Shown one piece after another: positions 18,256 through 27,084 of a DNA stretch of 64,000 nt. This DNA comes from Fibrobacter sp. UWB11 (GTDB taxonomy: Bacteria > Fibrobacterota > Fibrobacteria > Fibrobacterales > Fibrobacteraceae). Below the pieces are notes generated by a model. It worked only from the letters and a program-made list of their open reading frames with translations. It did not search any database and was not told the origin of the DNA. Made by a program: the position numbers and the translations under genes. How positions within the stretch are numbered: the stretch's first letter is position 1; every line of letters starts with the position of its first letter. The stretch lies in assembly GCF_900143015.1 (NCBI RefSeq), contig NZ_FSRT01000001.1:1116001-1180000 (forward strand), in the 5' to 3' direction.

Positions 18256-19713
18256 ATGTCTAATTACTGTCCTGTTATTGGTCTCGAAATCCATTGCCAG
18301 CTCGCCACTAAGACAAAGATGTTCTGTGGCTGCGAAATTGAAGTGAACACAAGCCCGAACAAGCACGTTTGCCCTGTTTGCCTCGGTATGCCGGGTGCTA
18401 TGCCGGTGCCGAACAAGAAGGCTGTGGAATACGCCATTCGCTTGGGCCTCGCTCTCAACTGCGAAATCGATTTGAACGCCATGTGGACTCGTAAGAACTA
18501 CTTCTACCCGGACCTTCCGAAGGGTTACCAGATTACGCAGACGGGTGGACTTCCGGTGTATGACCATCCGATTTGCAAGAATGGCTGGCTCGAAATTGTG
18601 AAGGCCGACGGCACCAAGAAGCGCGTGGGCATTACCCGAATCCACATGGAAGAAGACGCCGGTAAGCTCATCCACGACATGAGCCCGTCCCAGAGCCATT
18701 TTGATGCAAACCGCTGCGGCACGCCGCTTTGCGAAATCGTGACCGAACCGGATATCCGTAGCCCCGAAGAAGCCGTGCTCGTGCTAAAGAAGATCAAGCA
18801 GACGCTCGAATACACGCGCGTTTCTAACGCCAACATGGAAAACGGCAACATGCGCTGCGACGGTAACATTTCTTTGCGTCCGTCCGAAGACGCTCCGTTC
18901 GGCATCCGCGCTGAAATCAAGAACTTGAACAGCTTCACGAACCTCGAAAAGGCTCTCTACTGCGAAATGAACCTCCAGGCCTCGACGCTCGATGCAGGCA
19001 AGGAAGTCGAACAGTGCACCAAGCGTTATGATCCCAACGCCGACAAGACGATTGTGATCCGCTCCAAGGAAGACGCTCACGACTACAAGTACTTCCCGGA
19101 ACCGGACATGGTCCGTCTCGTGACCGATCCGGCATTTGTTGATGAAATTCGCCGCACGCTTCCGGAACTGCCGGATGCCCGCCGCGAACGCTTCATGAAG
19201 GACTTCGGTGTTTCGGAATACGATGCCCAGGTGCTGACTGAAGACCGCGATGTGAGCGAATGGTACGACACCGCCGCCAAGAACTGCAAGAACGGCAAGG
19301 TGCTTGCTAACTGGGTCATCACGGAACTCCTCGCCAAGATGAAGGACCTTGAAGGCGGTCTCTCCGCTCTCAAGATCAAGCCGGAACAGCTTTGCGCTCT
19401 CGTGAACCTCATTGCCGACAACACCATCAACGGTAAGATTGCAAAGACCGTGTTTGCCGAGATGTTCGAAACGGGCAAGGATCCGGAAACGATTGTGAAG
19501 GAAAAGGGCCTTGTGCAGGTCACCGACACAGCCGCTATCGAAGCCGTTGTCCGCGAAGTCTGCGCTGCCAACGCAGCTCAGTTCGCTGAATTCAAGGCTG
19601 GTAAGGTTGCACTCAAGGGCTTCCTCGTGGGCATGACCATGCGCAAGTCCGGTGGCAAAGCTAACCCGGGTCTCGTAAACCAGATTCTCGACAAACTCGC
19701 TAAGGAAGGCTAG
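18256..19713 (+). CDS. gatB: Aspartyl/glutamyl-tRNA amidotransferase subunit B
   Basis: 485 residues from ATG 18256 (TTGGAGT upstream; an in-frame TTG at 18244 is less likely). GatB binds misacylated Glu-tRNAGln or Asp-tRNAAsn, phosphorylates the acyl group and amidates it with ammonia from GatA. The N-terminal signature 'GLEIHCQL' and zinc-site cysteines CGC (24-26) and CPVC (39-42) are present, as are 'ENGNMRCDGNIS' and the C-terminal YqeY-like domain ending in 'KSGGKANPGLVNQIL'. gatA and gatC are not in the window, so the complex is encoded at separate loci. Codon use is strongly biased, as expected for an abundant translation protein. Confidence 0.97.
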   Translation: MSNYCPVIGLEIHCQLATKTKMFCGCEIEVNTSPNKHVCPVCLGMPGAMPVPNKKAVEYAIRLGLALNCEIDLNAMWTRKNYFYPDLPKGYQITQTGGLPVYDHPICKNGWLEIVKADGTKKRVGITRIHMEEDAGKLIHDMSPSQSHFDANRCGTPLCEIVTEPDIRSPEEAVLVLKKIKQTLEYTRVSNANMENGNMRCDGNISLRPSEDAPFGIRAEIKNLNSFTNLEKALYCEMNLQASTLDAGKEVEQCTKRYDPNADKTIVIRSKEDAHDYKYFPEPDMVRLVTDPAFVDEIRRTLPELPDARRERFMKDFGVSEYDAQVLTEDRDVSEWYDTAAKNCKNGKVLANWVITELLAKMKDLEGGLSALKIKPEQLCALVNLIADNTINGKIAKTVFAEMFETGKDPETIVKEKGLVQVTDTAAIEAVVREVCAANAAQFAEFKAGKVALKGFLVGMTMRKSGGKANPGLVNQILDKLAKEG

Positions 19714-19733
19714 TTTAGACGAGAGACGAAAGA

Positions 19734-20126
19734 GTGTTTTTTTCGAATTCGAGAAAGCGTCATTGCGAGCCCAAGGTCACTGAGCGTAGTCGAAGTGGGG
19801 GCGTGGCAATCCACGGCAGTTTGTTGCTCGTGGTTTTGTTCGCGCTCTTTCTCGCGTTCCCGACCTCAGCCTCTGCAAAGATGGACCGCTCGGATAGTTC
19901 TTACGTCAGCACGTTGAACATGACCGAAGAGCAAAAGGAAAAGGTCTATGGCGTAGATTCCTCGACTCTTGCTAAAGGCCCGACTTTGCAGGAACTCAAC
20001 GAAGAAAATCCGACTTACGTCAAGCGCGAATACGACCACAAACAGCAGGTGGTTGTGGGTAGCGTAATCATGTTCTGCGTTGCCCTCGCGATGGTCCTGA
20101 TGAACAATTACAATCCCAAAAGGTAG
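19734..20126 (+). CDS. Small membrane protein, start inside or before a palindromic repeat
   Basis: The open frame begins at GTG 19734 (130 residues), but its first ~28 codons are a palindromic repeat (CGTCATTGC...GGCAATCCAC). A GTG at 19803 would give 107 residues with a normal signal peptide (short n-region, LLLVVLFALFLAF core, PTSASA before the cut); I think that start is more likely. A second hydrophobic helix near the C-terminus (VVVGSVIMFCVALAMVLM) is followed by NNYNPKR, so the mature protein is anchored C-terminally, with an acidic soluble middle. It lies 20 bases after gatB. No family recognised. Confidence 0.55.
   Translation: MFFSNSRKRHCEPKVTERSRSGGVAIHGSLLLVVLFALFLAFPTSASAKMDRSDSSYVSTLNMTEEQKEKVYGVDSSTLAKGPTLQELNEENPTYVKREYDHKQQVVVGSVIMFCVALAMVLMNNYNPKR
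19758..19816. repeat. Palindromic repeat, CGTCATTGCGAGC...GTGGCAATCCAC type
   Basis: Its two ends match the ends of the in-frame element at 45355-45415 and the intergenic one at 49132-49166. It overlaps the 5' part of the open frame at 19734. Confidence 0.7.
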
Positions 20127-20253
20127 ATAGGTATTAGGTGTTAGGTATTAGGCAAAGAATCGCAGTTTCGCTGCACAAAACAAACGCACAATGAGCGTAA
20201 TTCTTTTTCGAAACCAGTAACTTAAAACCTATAACCTAAAACCTACAACCTAA
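20121..20253. repeat. Pair of inverted heptad-period repeats flanking ~70 bp
   Basis: 20121-20152 reads as repeats of TAGGTAT/TAGGTGT; 20224-20253 reads as AACCTAT/AACCTAA/AACCTAC, the complement of the first block. The two arms could fold together. The block separates the small membrane protein from the PurO-type gene, starting about 10 bases before its ATG. Confidence 0.55.
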
Positions 20254-20263
20254 AAAACTAATT

Positions 20264-20998
20264 ATGAACTACACAGAAGAAGCAAAACAGAATTTCAACG
20301 ACCTCTCCAAGAACCCGTATCCGGGTCGTGGCATTGTGCTTGGCACAAGCGCCGATGGCAAGTCCTACGTGCAGGTTTACTGGATCATGGGTCGCAGCGT
20401 GAACAGCCGCAACCGTGTGTTTGAAATCGAAGCCGATACTGGTTTTATGAAAACCAAGGCTTTCGACGAATCCAAGCTCACGGACCCGCACCTCATCATT
20501 TACTATCCGGCTCGCCATACGAAGGACGTGCAGATCATCACGAACGGCGACCAGACGGACACGATTTACAACGCCATTAAACTCGGTGGCACGTTCGAAA
20601 GCGCTCTCCGCACTCGCCAGTACGAAGACGATGCTCCGAACTTCACGCCGCGTATTTCCGGCATCCACTACAAGAATGCTGAACCGGCAATCTATAAGCT
20701 CTCCATCCTCAAGAGCCGCAACAATAGCGAAGACGCTGGCTGCGAACGTATGACGTTTGAATTCGAAAAGGCTCTCCCGGGTCTAGGCCACTTCATCAGC
20801 ACGTACGAAACGGATGGCAAGCCGATTCCGTCTTTCAACGGTTTCCCGAAGCTCATGCCGATTTTCAACACTGCTGAAGAAACGCTCAAGGCTTACTGGG
20901 ACGCACTCAACGCTGATAACAAGGTTTCCTTGATGGTCAAGTGGATTGACCGCGAAACATTCGAAGCGAAGACGATTATCGTTAACAAGAACGTGTAA
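20264..20998 (+). CDS. purO: IMP cyclohydrolase, PurO-type
   Basis: 244 residues. Matches the archaeal-type IMP cyclohydrolase family (PF07826) by 'YPGRGIVLGTSADGKSYVQVYWIMGRS' near residues 18-44 (quoted in two parts: YPGRGIVLG and SYVQVYWIMGRS) and 'NRVFEIE'. It closes the ring of FAICAR to give IMP, the last step of de novo purine synthesis. In most bacteria this activity is the N-terminal half of PurH; here PurH is present only as its transformylase half at 24904-25956, so this enzyme very likely fills the gap. A terminator follows at 21042-21069. The gene is not in an operon with other purine genes. Confidence 0.85.
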   Translation: MNYTEEAKQNFNDLSKNPYPGRGIVLGTSADGKSYVQVYWIMGRSVNSRNRVFEIEADTGFMKTKAFDESKLTDPHLIIYYPARHTKDVQIITNGDQTDTIYNAIKLGGTFESALRTRQYEDDAPNFTPRISGIHYKNAEPAIYKLSILKSRNNSEDAGCERMTFEFEKALPGLGHFISTYETDGKPIPSFNGFPKLMPIFNTAEETLKAYWDALNADNKVSLMVKWIDRETFEAKTIIVNKNV

Positions 20999-21041
20999 TC
21001 GACCCCTGGACTCTGTTCCGAGGCGTGAAACTTTTAAGCGG

Positions 21042-21069
21042 AAAAAGCGGGCTTATGGCTCGCTTTTTT
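21042..21069 (+). terminator. Rho-independent terminator after purO
   Basis: AAAAAGCGgG / CtCGCTTTTTT with a TTATGG loop, 45 bases after the stop codon. Confidence 0.8.
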
Positions 21070-21134
21070 GCATACTAAACGATTAAAAAGATTATTTTAT
21101 AATAAGAACTTTAAAATCGATCTAGCAGGTATTT

Positions 21135-21680
21135 ATGCAAAAGATTCTTTTGTTGTTCGTATTCCTTGTGATTGCCGGTTGCACCTCCAATCAAATAAAA
21201 TCATTGGAACGCGCGTCCGGCTCGTTCAAGGTGCTTGGCAATTTTGAACTTGATGTGACAAGCTCAGAACCGCAATCGTTCGTCGTCGAAAAGCCTGAAA
21301 AGCCTTCATTCTGGAGCGCCCGATCCGACGGCCAAACATGGTGGGGGACATCTTTGTGTTTTGATAACGTAGACTCGCTAGATGAATTTCCCATCATTCT
21401 GGAGGCCTCTATTGCGTTTAAATTGACGATGGGTGGCAAGGAATATATTGCCGATGAACATGAGGGTTATAATCGGGTAAATTATTGCTCGTGGTATGAC
21501 GAACGTAAAGGTGTTCATCGAAAAGGATGGGCCATTCGAAGCAAGCTCCTTCCTCCTGAAGCCGATTTTGATTCCCCGATGAATATTGAAATTCAAATCT
21601 TGAACGATAAGGATTCCGTCTTGACGAATCTTTCGAAAAAGTACCCCAAGCCAATCTTGATTGTCTATACAGATGGGTAG
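21135..21680 (+). CDS. Lipoprotein, unknown function
   Basis: 181 residues, lipobox VIAGC with Cys near residue 16, so probably membrane-anchored outside the cytoplasm. The mature part is beta-rich with 'FVVEKPEKPSFWSARSDGQ' and a later 'NYCSWYDERKGVH' segment; three Cys are present in all. There is no clear Shine-Dalgarno besides AGCAGGT. Convergent with the regulator gene ending at 21704. No family recognised. Confidence 0.7.
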   Translation: MQKILLLFVFLVIAGCTSNQIKSLERASGSFKVLGNFELDVTSSEPQSFVVEKPEKPSFWSARSDGQTWWGTSLCFDNVDSLDEFPIILEASIAFKLTMGGKEYIADEHEGYNRVNYCSWYDERKGVHRKGWAIRSKLLPPEADFDSPMNIEIQILNDKDSVLTNLSKKYPKPILIVYTDG

Positions 21681-21703
21681 GGGTTAAACTACTCTCTACC
21701 GAC

Positions 21704-23095
21704 TTACTTTTCAATGACCTGCCCCAGAATCTGGTGCAGGCGTTTTTTATTCCCGAATCCATCGGGATTTTCGATGTAGTAGAAAATCTGCTTGATGAGT
21801 GCGCTGGTGTTGAAATCATACGATGCAATGCGCAATAAATAGCTCTCGGCGGAGTTGTCGAATCCGAGTACGTTCGGGTCGGTCTTGTCGCCTGGCAATG
21901 TGCAATCGCCATCATCGCTAATTTCGTAAAAGAGTCCTGCGACTTCATCGTTCACGCAAACCCAGCAATCGCAATCGATAGGAACGTTCTTGGCGAATTG
22001 CAAAAGCTTTTTCTTCACGAGATTACGTGCGTATGATTCGACGGAAAATCTCGAGACTTCGTGTCTTGCAATTTCCTTGTAATCCCACGGGCTTGCGTAT
22101 TCGTCATCAGTAAATGCAATGACTTCTAGCCCTGAATTCATGAGGCCTGTCAAGCGATCCTTGGACCAAGAACTGTTGTGGTAGGGCGAAAAATAGCAGA
22201 CCTTTTTGAAGCCTTTTTGCAAAAGGTATTTGCCCACCTGCAATCCCGGAATTTCTCCGAATGTCGAGTTGAAAAATGCCCAGTTGCTTTTCGTCAAAAA
22301 ACGGCTCGGAATATTCTGCAACGGGTGTTCCCACCAAACGGATACGGGGTATTTCACACCGTAAAAGAGCTGCAAAAGCGCGTGCGGATTCTGCACCAAG
22401 AGTGTCGATAGCACTGCACCGATTGCATTCGGATAATCTGTCAGACGGCAGACTTTTCCACTGCGGTCAATGAGCTTGCCGCTTTCTTCGTTGATGCCCA
22501 GCAGAATGAGCTTGAAATGTTGTTCACCGGCGGTCTGGTAAACGAGACGCAAAAAGTCGAGTTCACGTTCGCTTTCGGCCGTAAAACCGCCCCACGAATT
22601 GCATCGAGTGACGAACAGAATCTCGCTAAAGTTCTTTGTCGTCTTGGTCTTGAGCGGGGAGGCGAATGCGTACAAGCGACCTCTGCGAACGAGAATCCCC
22701 TGATTGACTTTATGAATCAAAAATTTGCGGAGAATCGTTTGCGAGACGTTGTATCGGTCGGAGAGTTCCTTCGCAAGCGGTAAATTCTTGTTCGGGTCAA
22801 GGAATCCTTTTTCCCAGTCCGTCGAAAATTCGCGTTCAAGGCGTTCGAGCACGGTTTCGCGATGGACCGTTTTCGAAAGCATTTGCGCAAGATCATTGGC
22901 GTCCGGAGCCTTGCCCCAGAAAAATCCCTTGCCACGGATACTGTAAATGAGACCTTCTTCGGAAAGTTGCTTGAGTACGCCCTGGATAGTTCCCGACGAG
23001 ACTCCAAACGTTTTCATCAGCTTGCGTACAGACGGGAGCATTTCCCCGTCTTTCAGCTCTTGCTGCAAAATCGCTTGTTTGATCTCGTCACGCAT
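21704..23095 (-). CDS. GntR-type regulator with two winged-helix domains and a LacI-like sensor domain
   Basis: 463 residues. Residues ~1-62 are a GntR winged helix (PSVRKLMKTFGVSSGTIQG, then GLIYSIRGKGFF). Residues ~85-145 look like a second one (LPLAKELSDRYNVSQTILRKF, then GILVRRGRLYAFASP), but with a shortened first helix. From ~155 to the end is a periplasmic-binding-protein-like domain as in LacI/GalR repressors (KTTKNFSEILFVTRCNSW, ending in 'VLGFDNSAESYLLRIAS'). The AraR type has one GntR domain with such a sensor; two are unusual. The ligand is probably a sugar by family analogy, but unproven. The start is 3 bases after the stop of trmFO upstream, so it is co-transcribed with tRNA-modification and purine genes. 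Confidence 0.8.
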   Translation of the reverse strand: MRDEIKQAILQQELKDGEMLPSVRKLMKTFGVSSGTIQGVLKQLSEEGLIYSIRGKGFFWGKAPDANDLAQMLSKTVHRETVLERLEREFSTDWEKGFLDPNKNLPLAKELSDRYNVSQTILRKFLIHKVNQGILVRRGRLYAFASPLKTKTTKNFSEILFVTRCNSWGGFTAESERELDFLRLVYQTAGEQHFKLILLGINEESGKLIDRSGKVCRLTDYPNAIGAVLSTLLVQNPHALLQLFYGVKYPVSVWWEHPLQNIPSRFLTKSNWAFFNSTFGEIPGLQVGKYLLQKGFKKVCYFSPYHNSSWSKDRLTGLMNSGLEVIAFTDDEYASPWDYKEIARHEVSRFSVESYARNLVKKKLLQFAKNVPIDCDCWVCVNDEVAGLFYEISDDGDCTLPGDKTDPNVLGFDNSAESYLLRIASYDFNTSALIKQIFYYIENPDGFGNKKRLHQILGQVIEK

Positions 23096-23098
23096 ATT

Positions 23099-24430
23099 TT
23101 ATGCCATGTTACGGGCTGCAATCCATTCTCGAACGGCGCGTTCTGCGTTCCCGGCGAGGATTTCTTTTTTGTTCTTTTTCTTGAGACCGTCTTGATGGGG
23201 AAGGAGACCGAAGTTGAAATTCATCGGCTGGAAGTCCTCGTTTTCTTCGACAAGGCGGTTCATGAGTGCGCCAATGCAGCTCTCTTCTGGGAGCGGATCA
23301 GCGTGTCCATGCAAAATCGTTTGGGCCATGTTCCAAGCGGCGTACCAACCTGTGGCAACAGCTTCAGTATAGCCTTCGGAACCGGTAATTTGCCCTGCAA
23401 ACCATGTGGGCGGAATGCCCTTCGCGCATTCGAGTTCTGGGCGCAGGCGGAGCGTTTTATCGAGGAACTTGGGCGATTCGATAAACGTGTTACGGTGCAT
23501 GCAGCCGAGACGTGCAAATTTTGCATTGCGCAGTGCCGGCACCATGGTAAAGATTTCCTTTTGCGTGCCCCACTTGAGGCGCGTTTGGAAACCGACCATG
23601 TTGAACAACGTCTTTTGCTTGTTTTCGGCACGGAGCTGGATCACGGCATACCACAAATGGCCGTTGTTTCCAAGCCCAAGCCCTATCGGGCGCATGGGCC
23701 CGTGGCGTAACGTTTCGTAGCCACGACGCGCCATCTCTTCGACCGGGAGGCAACCTTCAAAAAGTTCCTTCTTTTCGAACGGACGTGGTTCTGTAGCTTC
23801 GGCTTCGCAGAGCTTGCGCACAAATTCTGTATAAGTTTCCTTGTCGAGCGGGCAGTTGATAAAGTCGGCTGTTTCGCCTTTTTCCCAACGATTGCGGTAG
23901 AAGGCGTGGTCAAAGTCGATGCTGTCTGTTTCGACAACGGGTGCAATGGCATCGAAAAAGTGCAGACGGTTGCTGCCGAGACGCTTGAAAATATCATCGG
24001 CGAGAGCGTCGCTTGCCAAAGGGCCTGCTGCAACAAGCGTCGGGCAATCGCCTTCGAGACTTGTCACTTCTTCACGATGGAGCGTGATATTCGGGAATTC
24101 GGCAATCTTTTTTTCGACAAGTTCGCTAAAAATATCGCGGTTCACGGTGAGGGAATCACCTGCAGGGACTGCCGCTTCTCGCGCACATTCCAAGAGGAAA
24201 CTTCCGAGCATCGTGAGTTCCGCTTTTAAAAGGCCGTGGGCGCTTGTAATGCCTAAGGCCTTGAAACTGTTAGAACAGACGAGTTGAGCGAGGTGTCCGT
24301 CCCTGTGAGCGGGCGTCTGCCTGTTGGGGCGCATTTCGTACAAATCTACTTGAAAACCGCGGCTCGCCAATTGTAAAGCCGCTTCGCAGCCAGCAAGACC
24401 GCCACCAATAACACGTACTCGTTCGTTCAT
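23099..24430 (-). CDS. trmFO: tRNA m5U54 methyltransferase, folate/FAD-dependent
   Basis: 443 residues, typical for TrmFO (formerly Gid). It makes ribothymidine at position 54 of tRNA using methylenetetrahydrofolate and FADH2. Visible: FAD-binding 'GGGLAGCEAALQLA' at residues 9-22, 'LVCSNSFKAL' with the first active Cys, and 'EGCLPVEEMARRG' with the second. 'GLGNNGHLWYAVIQLR' and the C-terminal 'QITGSEGYTEAVATG' are family blocks. The stop of the upstream 151-residue gene directly abuts its ATG (24430/24431), so translation is probably coupled. Confidence 0.96.
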   Translation of the reverse strand: MNERVRVIGGGLAGCEAALQLASRGFQVDLYEMRPNRQTPAHRDGHLAQLVCSNSFKALGITSAHGLLKAELTMLGSFLLECAREAAVPAGDSLTVNRDIFSELVEKKIAEFPNITLHREEVTSLEGDCPTLVAAGPLASDALADDIFKRLGSNRLHFFDAIAPVVETDSIDFDHAFYRNRWEKGETADFINCPLDKETYTEFVRKLCEAEATEPRPFEKKELFEGCLPVEEMARRGYETLRHGPMRPIGLGLGNNGHLWYAVIQLRAENKQKTLFNMVGFQTRLKWGTQKEIFTMVPALRNAKFARLGCMHRNTFIESPKFLDKTLRLRPELECAKGIPPTWFAGQITGSEGYTEAVATGWYAAWNMAQTILHGHADPLPEESCIGALMNRLVEENEDFQPMNFNFGLLPHQDGLKKKNKKEILAGNAERAVREWIAARNMA

Positions 24431-24886
24431 TTAATTTACAACAATTTTTCTATAGCTCTTCGCGTTTCCGATCCAGAGCTTGACCAACAATTCTTCAAGG
24501 GATGCCGTACTTACACATTCCGGATCCGCGTCTTGAATTTCATCTGAAATCAGGTTCGCCTGAGTCAAGTTCAGCATGCCGTAGTACAAAGCCTCCAACA
24601 ACTGTGACAAAAACTCGGGCGATACTCTTGCAACGGATTCCATGTCATTCAACGGAGGGAGTTGCGTCTTGTCCGGCTGGAATTGATCCAAGTTGTCCAT
24701 TGTCCACATGTCGGTTGCCTTGCTCATTTCGGGCGAGGGGGCAATACCCGTCAACTTGGAGCGGTATTCGTTCCATTCCTTGGCGGTTGTCTTACCGGCT
24801 TTGCGTACAGACTTCAAGAAAGAGAGGACCGCGTAGTAGAGGTCCTTCTCTCTTTGGTTTGTTTCTTTTTGAGAAACTGGAATCAT
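24431..24886 (-). CDS. Unknown cytosolic protein, 151 residues
   Basis: Mostly helical, no signal peptide or membrane segment. The first half has basic helices (REKDLYYAVLSFLKSVRKAGK); the second half is acidic and leucine-rich (FLSQLLEALYYGMLNLTQANL). Located between purH-like and trmFO genes on the same strand, with 17 bases upstream and zero bases downstream, so it belongs to that transcript. No family recognised. Confidence 0.65.
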   Translation of the reverse strand: MIPVSQKETNQREKDLYYAVLSFLKSVRKAGKTTAKEWNEYRSKLTGIAPSPEMSKATDMWTMDNLDQFQPDKTQLPPLNDMESVARVSPEFLSQLLEALYYGMLNLTQANLISDEIQDADPECVSTASLEELLVKLWIGNAKSYRKIVVN

Positions 24887-24903
24887 TCTTACCTTATAGT
24901 AAA

Positions 24904-25956
24904 TTAGTGGCGGAAGTGGCGCATTCCGGTGAACACCATCGCAATGCCGAACTTGTCTGCAGATTCGATGGAGAGGTCGTCCTTCTTGGAACCACCCGGC
25001 TGAACAATGTAGCGAACGCCAGCATCATGTGCGGCTTCGACGTTGTCCGGGAACGGGAAGAATGCGTCAGAACCCATAACGACTTCGCCGAAGACCTTCT
25101 TTTCGAGAGCCTTGAGGCCAGTTTCGTTCACGAGCTTGCCGTTTTCGTCGAAGAATTCCTTTGCTTCCGGGAGGCGGGCAACGTTGTCGCGGACGCGCGG
25201 CTGGCAGAGACGGAGGTTCGAGTCGATGCGGTTCGGCTGACCCGGGCCAAGACCCATCACCTGGAAATAACCCGGCTTGTATTCGTAGCACATCACGATA
25301 GCGTTAGACTTTGTATGCTTGGTGACGAGCCAAGTGAAGCGGGCGAGGTCTTCCTTGTTCTTCGGGAACTGAGCCTTCGTGACACATTCGAACTTTTCCC
25401 AAGTGCCGATGTCGCGGTCTTGGACGAGCATACCGCCGATTACGTGCTTGTAAACCTTGCAGGCGGTTGCCTTCTTGATTTCGCCAACTTCGAGGAGACG
25501 GATGTCCTTAGACTTGTTCTTGAGGAATTCGAGAGCGTCGTCATCGAAAGCCGGAGCGAGCAAAATTTCAACGAACTTGCCCTTGAGGAATTCGGCTGTC
25601 TTAAGGTCGACCTTGCGAGTCACGGCAATCACAGAACCGAAAGCGGACACCGGGTCACCAGCCCAAGCGGCTTCCAAAGCTTCGCGGAGCGTTTCACCCG
25701 TAGCAAGTCCGCACGGGTTCATGTGCTTCACGATCACAACAGCGTTGCCATCGCTGAATTCGCGAGCCATTTCGAGGGCTGCGTCAGCATCGACGATGTT
25801 GTTGTAAGAAAGTTCCTTACCCCAGAGCTGCTTTGCAGAAGCGAGGTTTGCTTCGGTGCAGGTCGGGTCGCGGTAGAACACTGCAGACTGGTGGGAGTTT
25901 TCACCGTAGCGCATCGGCACGGGATCAACAAACTTAAGATTCAATTCTTCGGACAT
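24904..25956 (-). CDS. purH: AICAR transformylase, stand-alone (C-terminal half of PurH)
   Basis: 350 residues, compared with about 510-530 for bifunctional PurH. It begins directly with the transformylase domain: '[16 protein letters not shown]' near residue 10 and catalytic '[13 protein letters not shown]' near residue 80. The N-terminal IMP cyclohydrolase (MGS-like) domain is absent, with no frameshifted remnant upstream. It transfers a formyl group from 10-formyl-THF to AICAR, giving FAICAR, which the PurO-type enzyme at 20264-20998 can cyclise. First gene of a likely transcript with the unknown 151-residue protein, trmFO and the GntR-type regulator. Confidence 0.93.
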   Translation of the reverse strand: MSEELNLKFVDPVPMRYGENSHQSAVFYRDPTCTEANLASAKQLWGKELSYNNIVDADAALEMAREFSDGNAVVIVKHMNPCGLATGETLREALEAAWAGDPVSAFGSVIAVTRKVDLKTAEFLKGKFVEILLAPAFDDDALEFLKNKSKDIRLLEVGEIKKATACKVYKHVIGGMLVQDRDIGTWEKFECVTKAQFPKNKEDLARFTWLVTKHTKSNAIVMCYEYKPGYFQVMGLGPGQPNRIDSNLRLCQPRVRDNVARLPEAKEFFDENGKLVNETGLKALEKKVFGEVVMGSDAFFPFPDNVEAAHDAGVRYIVQPGGSKKDDLSIESADKFGIAMVFTGMRHFRH

Positions 25957-26031
25957 ATCGTTTCCTTTGTGAATTTTTCCGAAAAAAATATAGAAAAATA
26001 GCCGAAGGAGATTGTTCTTGTGCCTTTGATT

Positions 26032-26946
26032 TTAGAAAAACACCCTATACGGAATCTGTTTTGAATAGGTACGGCCTTTTAAATCGTAATAGTGATTTTT
26101 ACGTGCTGTGGGGAACTGTGAAAAGTTCTTCTTTTTTATTGCTATGGTTCCGCCTTTCTCCAGAACCTTTTCTATGGGTAGAAAAACGTATTCAGTTTTT
26201 GAATTAAAATCGGAGGGATATTCTTTGGCGAATATGATTGAATCACCATGCTGGGTAAAGGTTTTGATATGTAGGATTTCTGGATCGTTATTTAGGACAA
26301 ATTTAATAGAATCCTTGTTGTATTTAAATTCGATACAACGTCCCTCGTTTTCTGAATCGTTTGTGTAAATAAAATCCGAAGTCTCTTGTTCGACAACTGT
26401 ATCTTGTGAAGCTCCGTAAAAGCTGGTTGTTAAATAGAAAAGAGAGTCATTTTTTAGGAACAGCTTATTAATAAAGGTTTTGTCATCAGTCAATCTATGC
26501 CGAGCTAGAATGAGGGTGTCTCCTGTAAAGGCTATATCAGAAGAAAAGTAAGGAGAGGGCTTTTTTGCAATTTTATCTTCTAGAGTATTAAATCTGTTGT
26601 ATACCAAGTGCCCTGCAGAATTATTCTCGGTATAATTAATGGATTCGCCTTCGTCCAAAGCATTTGTTTTTAGTGAGTAGGGAGGATCTTCTTTTTGGGA
26701 TCTAAGAATGAAGCGTGTGTTTTCATACCAATCAAATTTGTGATTGGAGATAGTGCCGTCCCAATGAATATAGACTTCCCTATATGAAGTGTCTTCTCTA
26801 AATATGTCAAGATAATTTTCTTGAACTATTATGTAGTTATGGTTCAAGTAATATATTGCAGGCGCTATTTTTAGCAAAGCATCCGTGCATTTAATCGCGA
26901 AGGAGAATGTAATAGTCAACAAAATAATGGATAGAATTTTCTTCAT
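26032..26946 (-). CDS. Secreted protein with short C-terminal sorting-like motif
   Basis: 304 residues. Signal peptide KKILSIILLTITFSFA, mature protein beginning IKCTDALL. Beta-rich and AT-rich in codon use like other surface genes here. The last 19 residues start 'YYDLKGRTY' and end 'PYRVFF', similar to the tail of the 835-residue protein at 41099 (YDVKGR, ending GVYF). Both resemble a shortened version of the type A C-terminal domain of type IX secretion substrates (D-x-x-GR ... G-V-Y). No catalytic family recognised. Confidence 0.7.
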   Translation of the reverse strand: MKKILSIILLTITFSFAIKCTDALLKIAPAIYYLNHNYIIVQENYLDIFREDTSYREVYIHWDGTISNHKFDWYENTRFILRSQKEDPPYSLKTNALDEGESINYTENNSAGHLVYNRFNTLEDKIAKKPSPYFSSDIAFTGDTLILARHRLTDDKTFINKLFLKNDSLFYLTTSFYGASQDTVVEQETSDFIYTNDSENEGRCIEFKYNKDSIKFVLNNDPEILHIKTFTQHGDSIIFAKEYPSDFNSKTEYVFLPIEKVLEKGGTIAIKKKNFSQFPTARKNHYYDLKGRTYSKQIPYRVFF

Positions 26947-27012
26947 GTCAATTTCTCCTTAAATATTTGTATGGAAAATACAAATTTTGTTGATGAAAAA
27001 TTTGCTTAATAG

Positions 27013-27040
27013 TAAAAAGAGTCCGCTTTTACGGACTCTT
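27013..27040 (-). terminator. Terminator of the NifU-like gene
   Basis: AGAGTCCG / CGGACTCT stem with a TAAAAG loop; read on the minus strand it is followed by five T residues, 45 bases after the stop at 27085. Confidence 0.75.
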
Positions 27041-27084
27041 GTATCTAATTTATCAAAGTTCTTTAAAATCGTAAATACGGTAAT

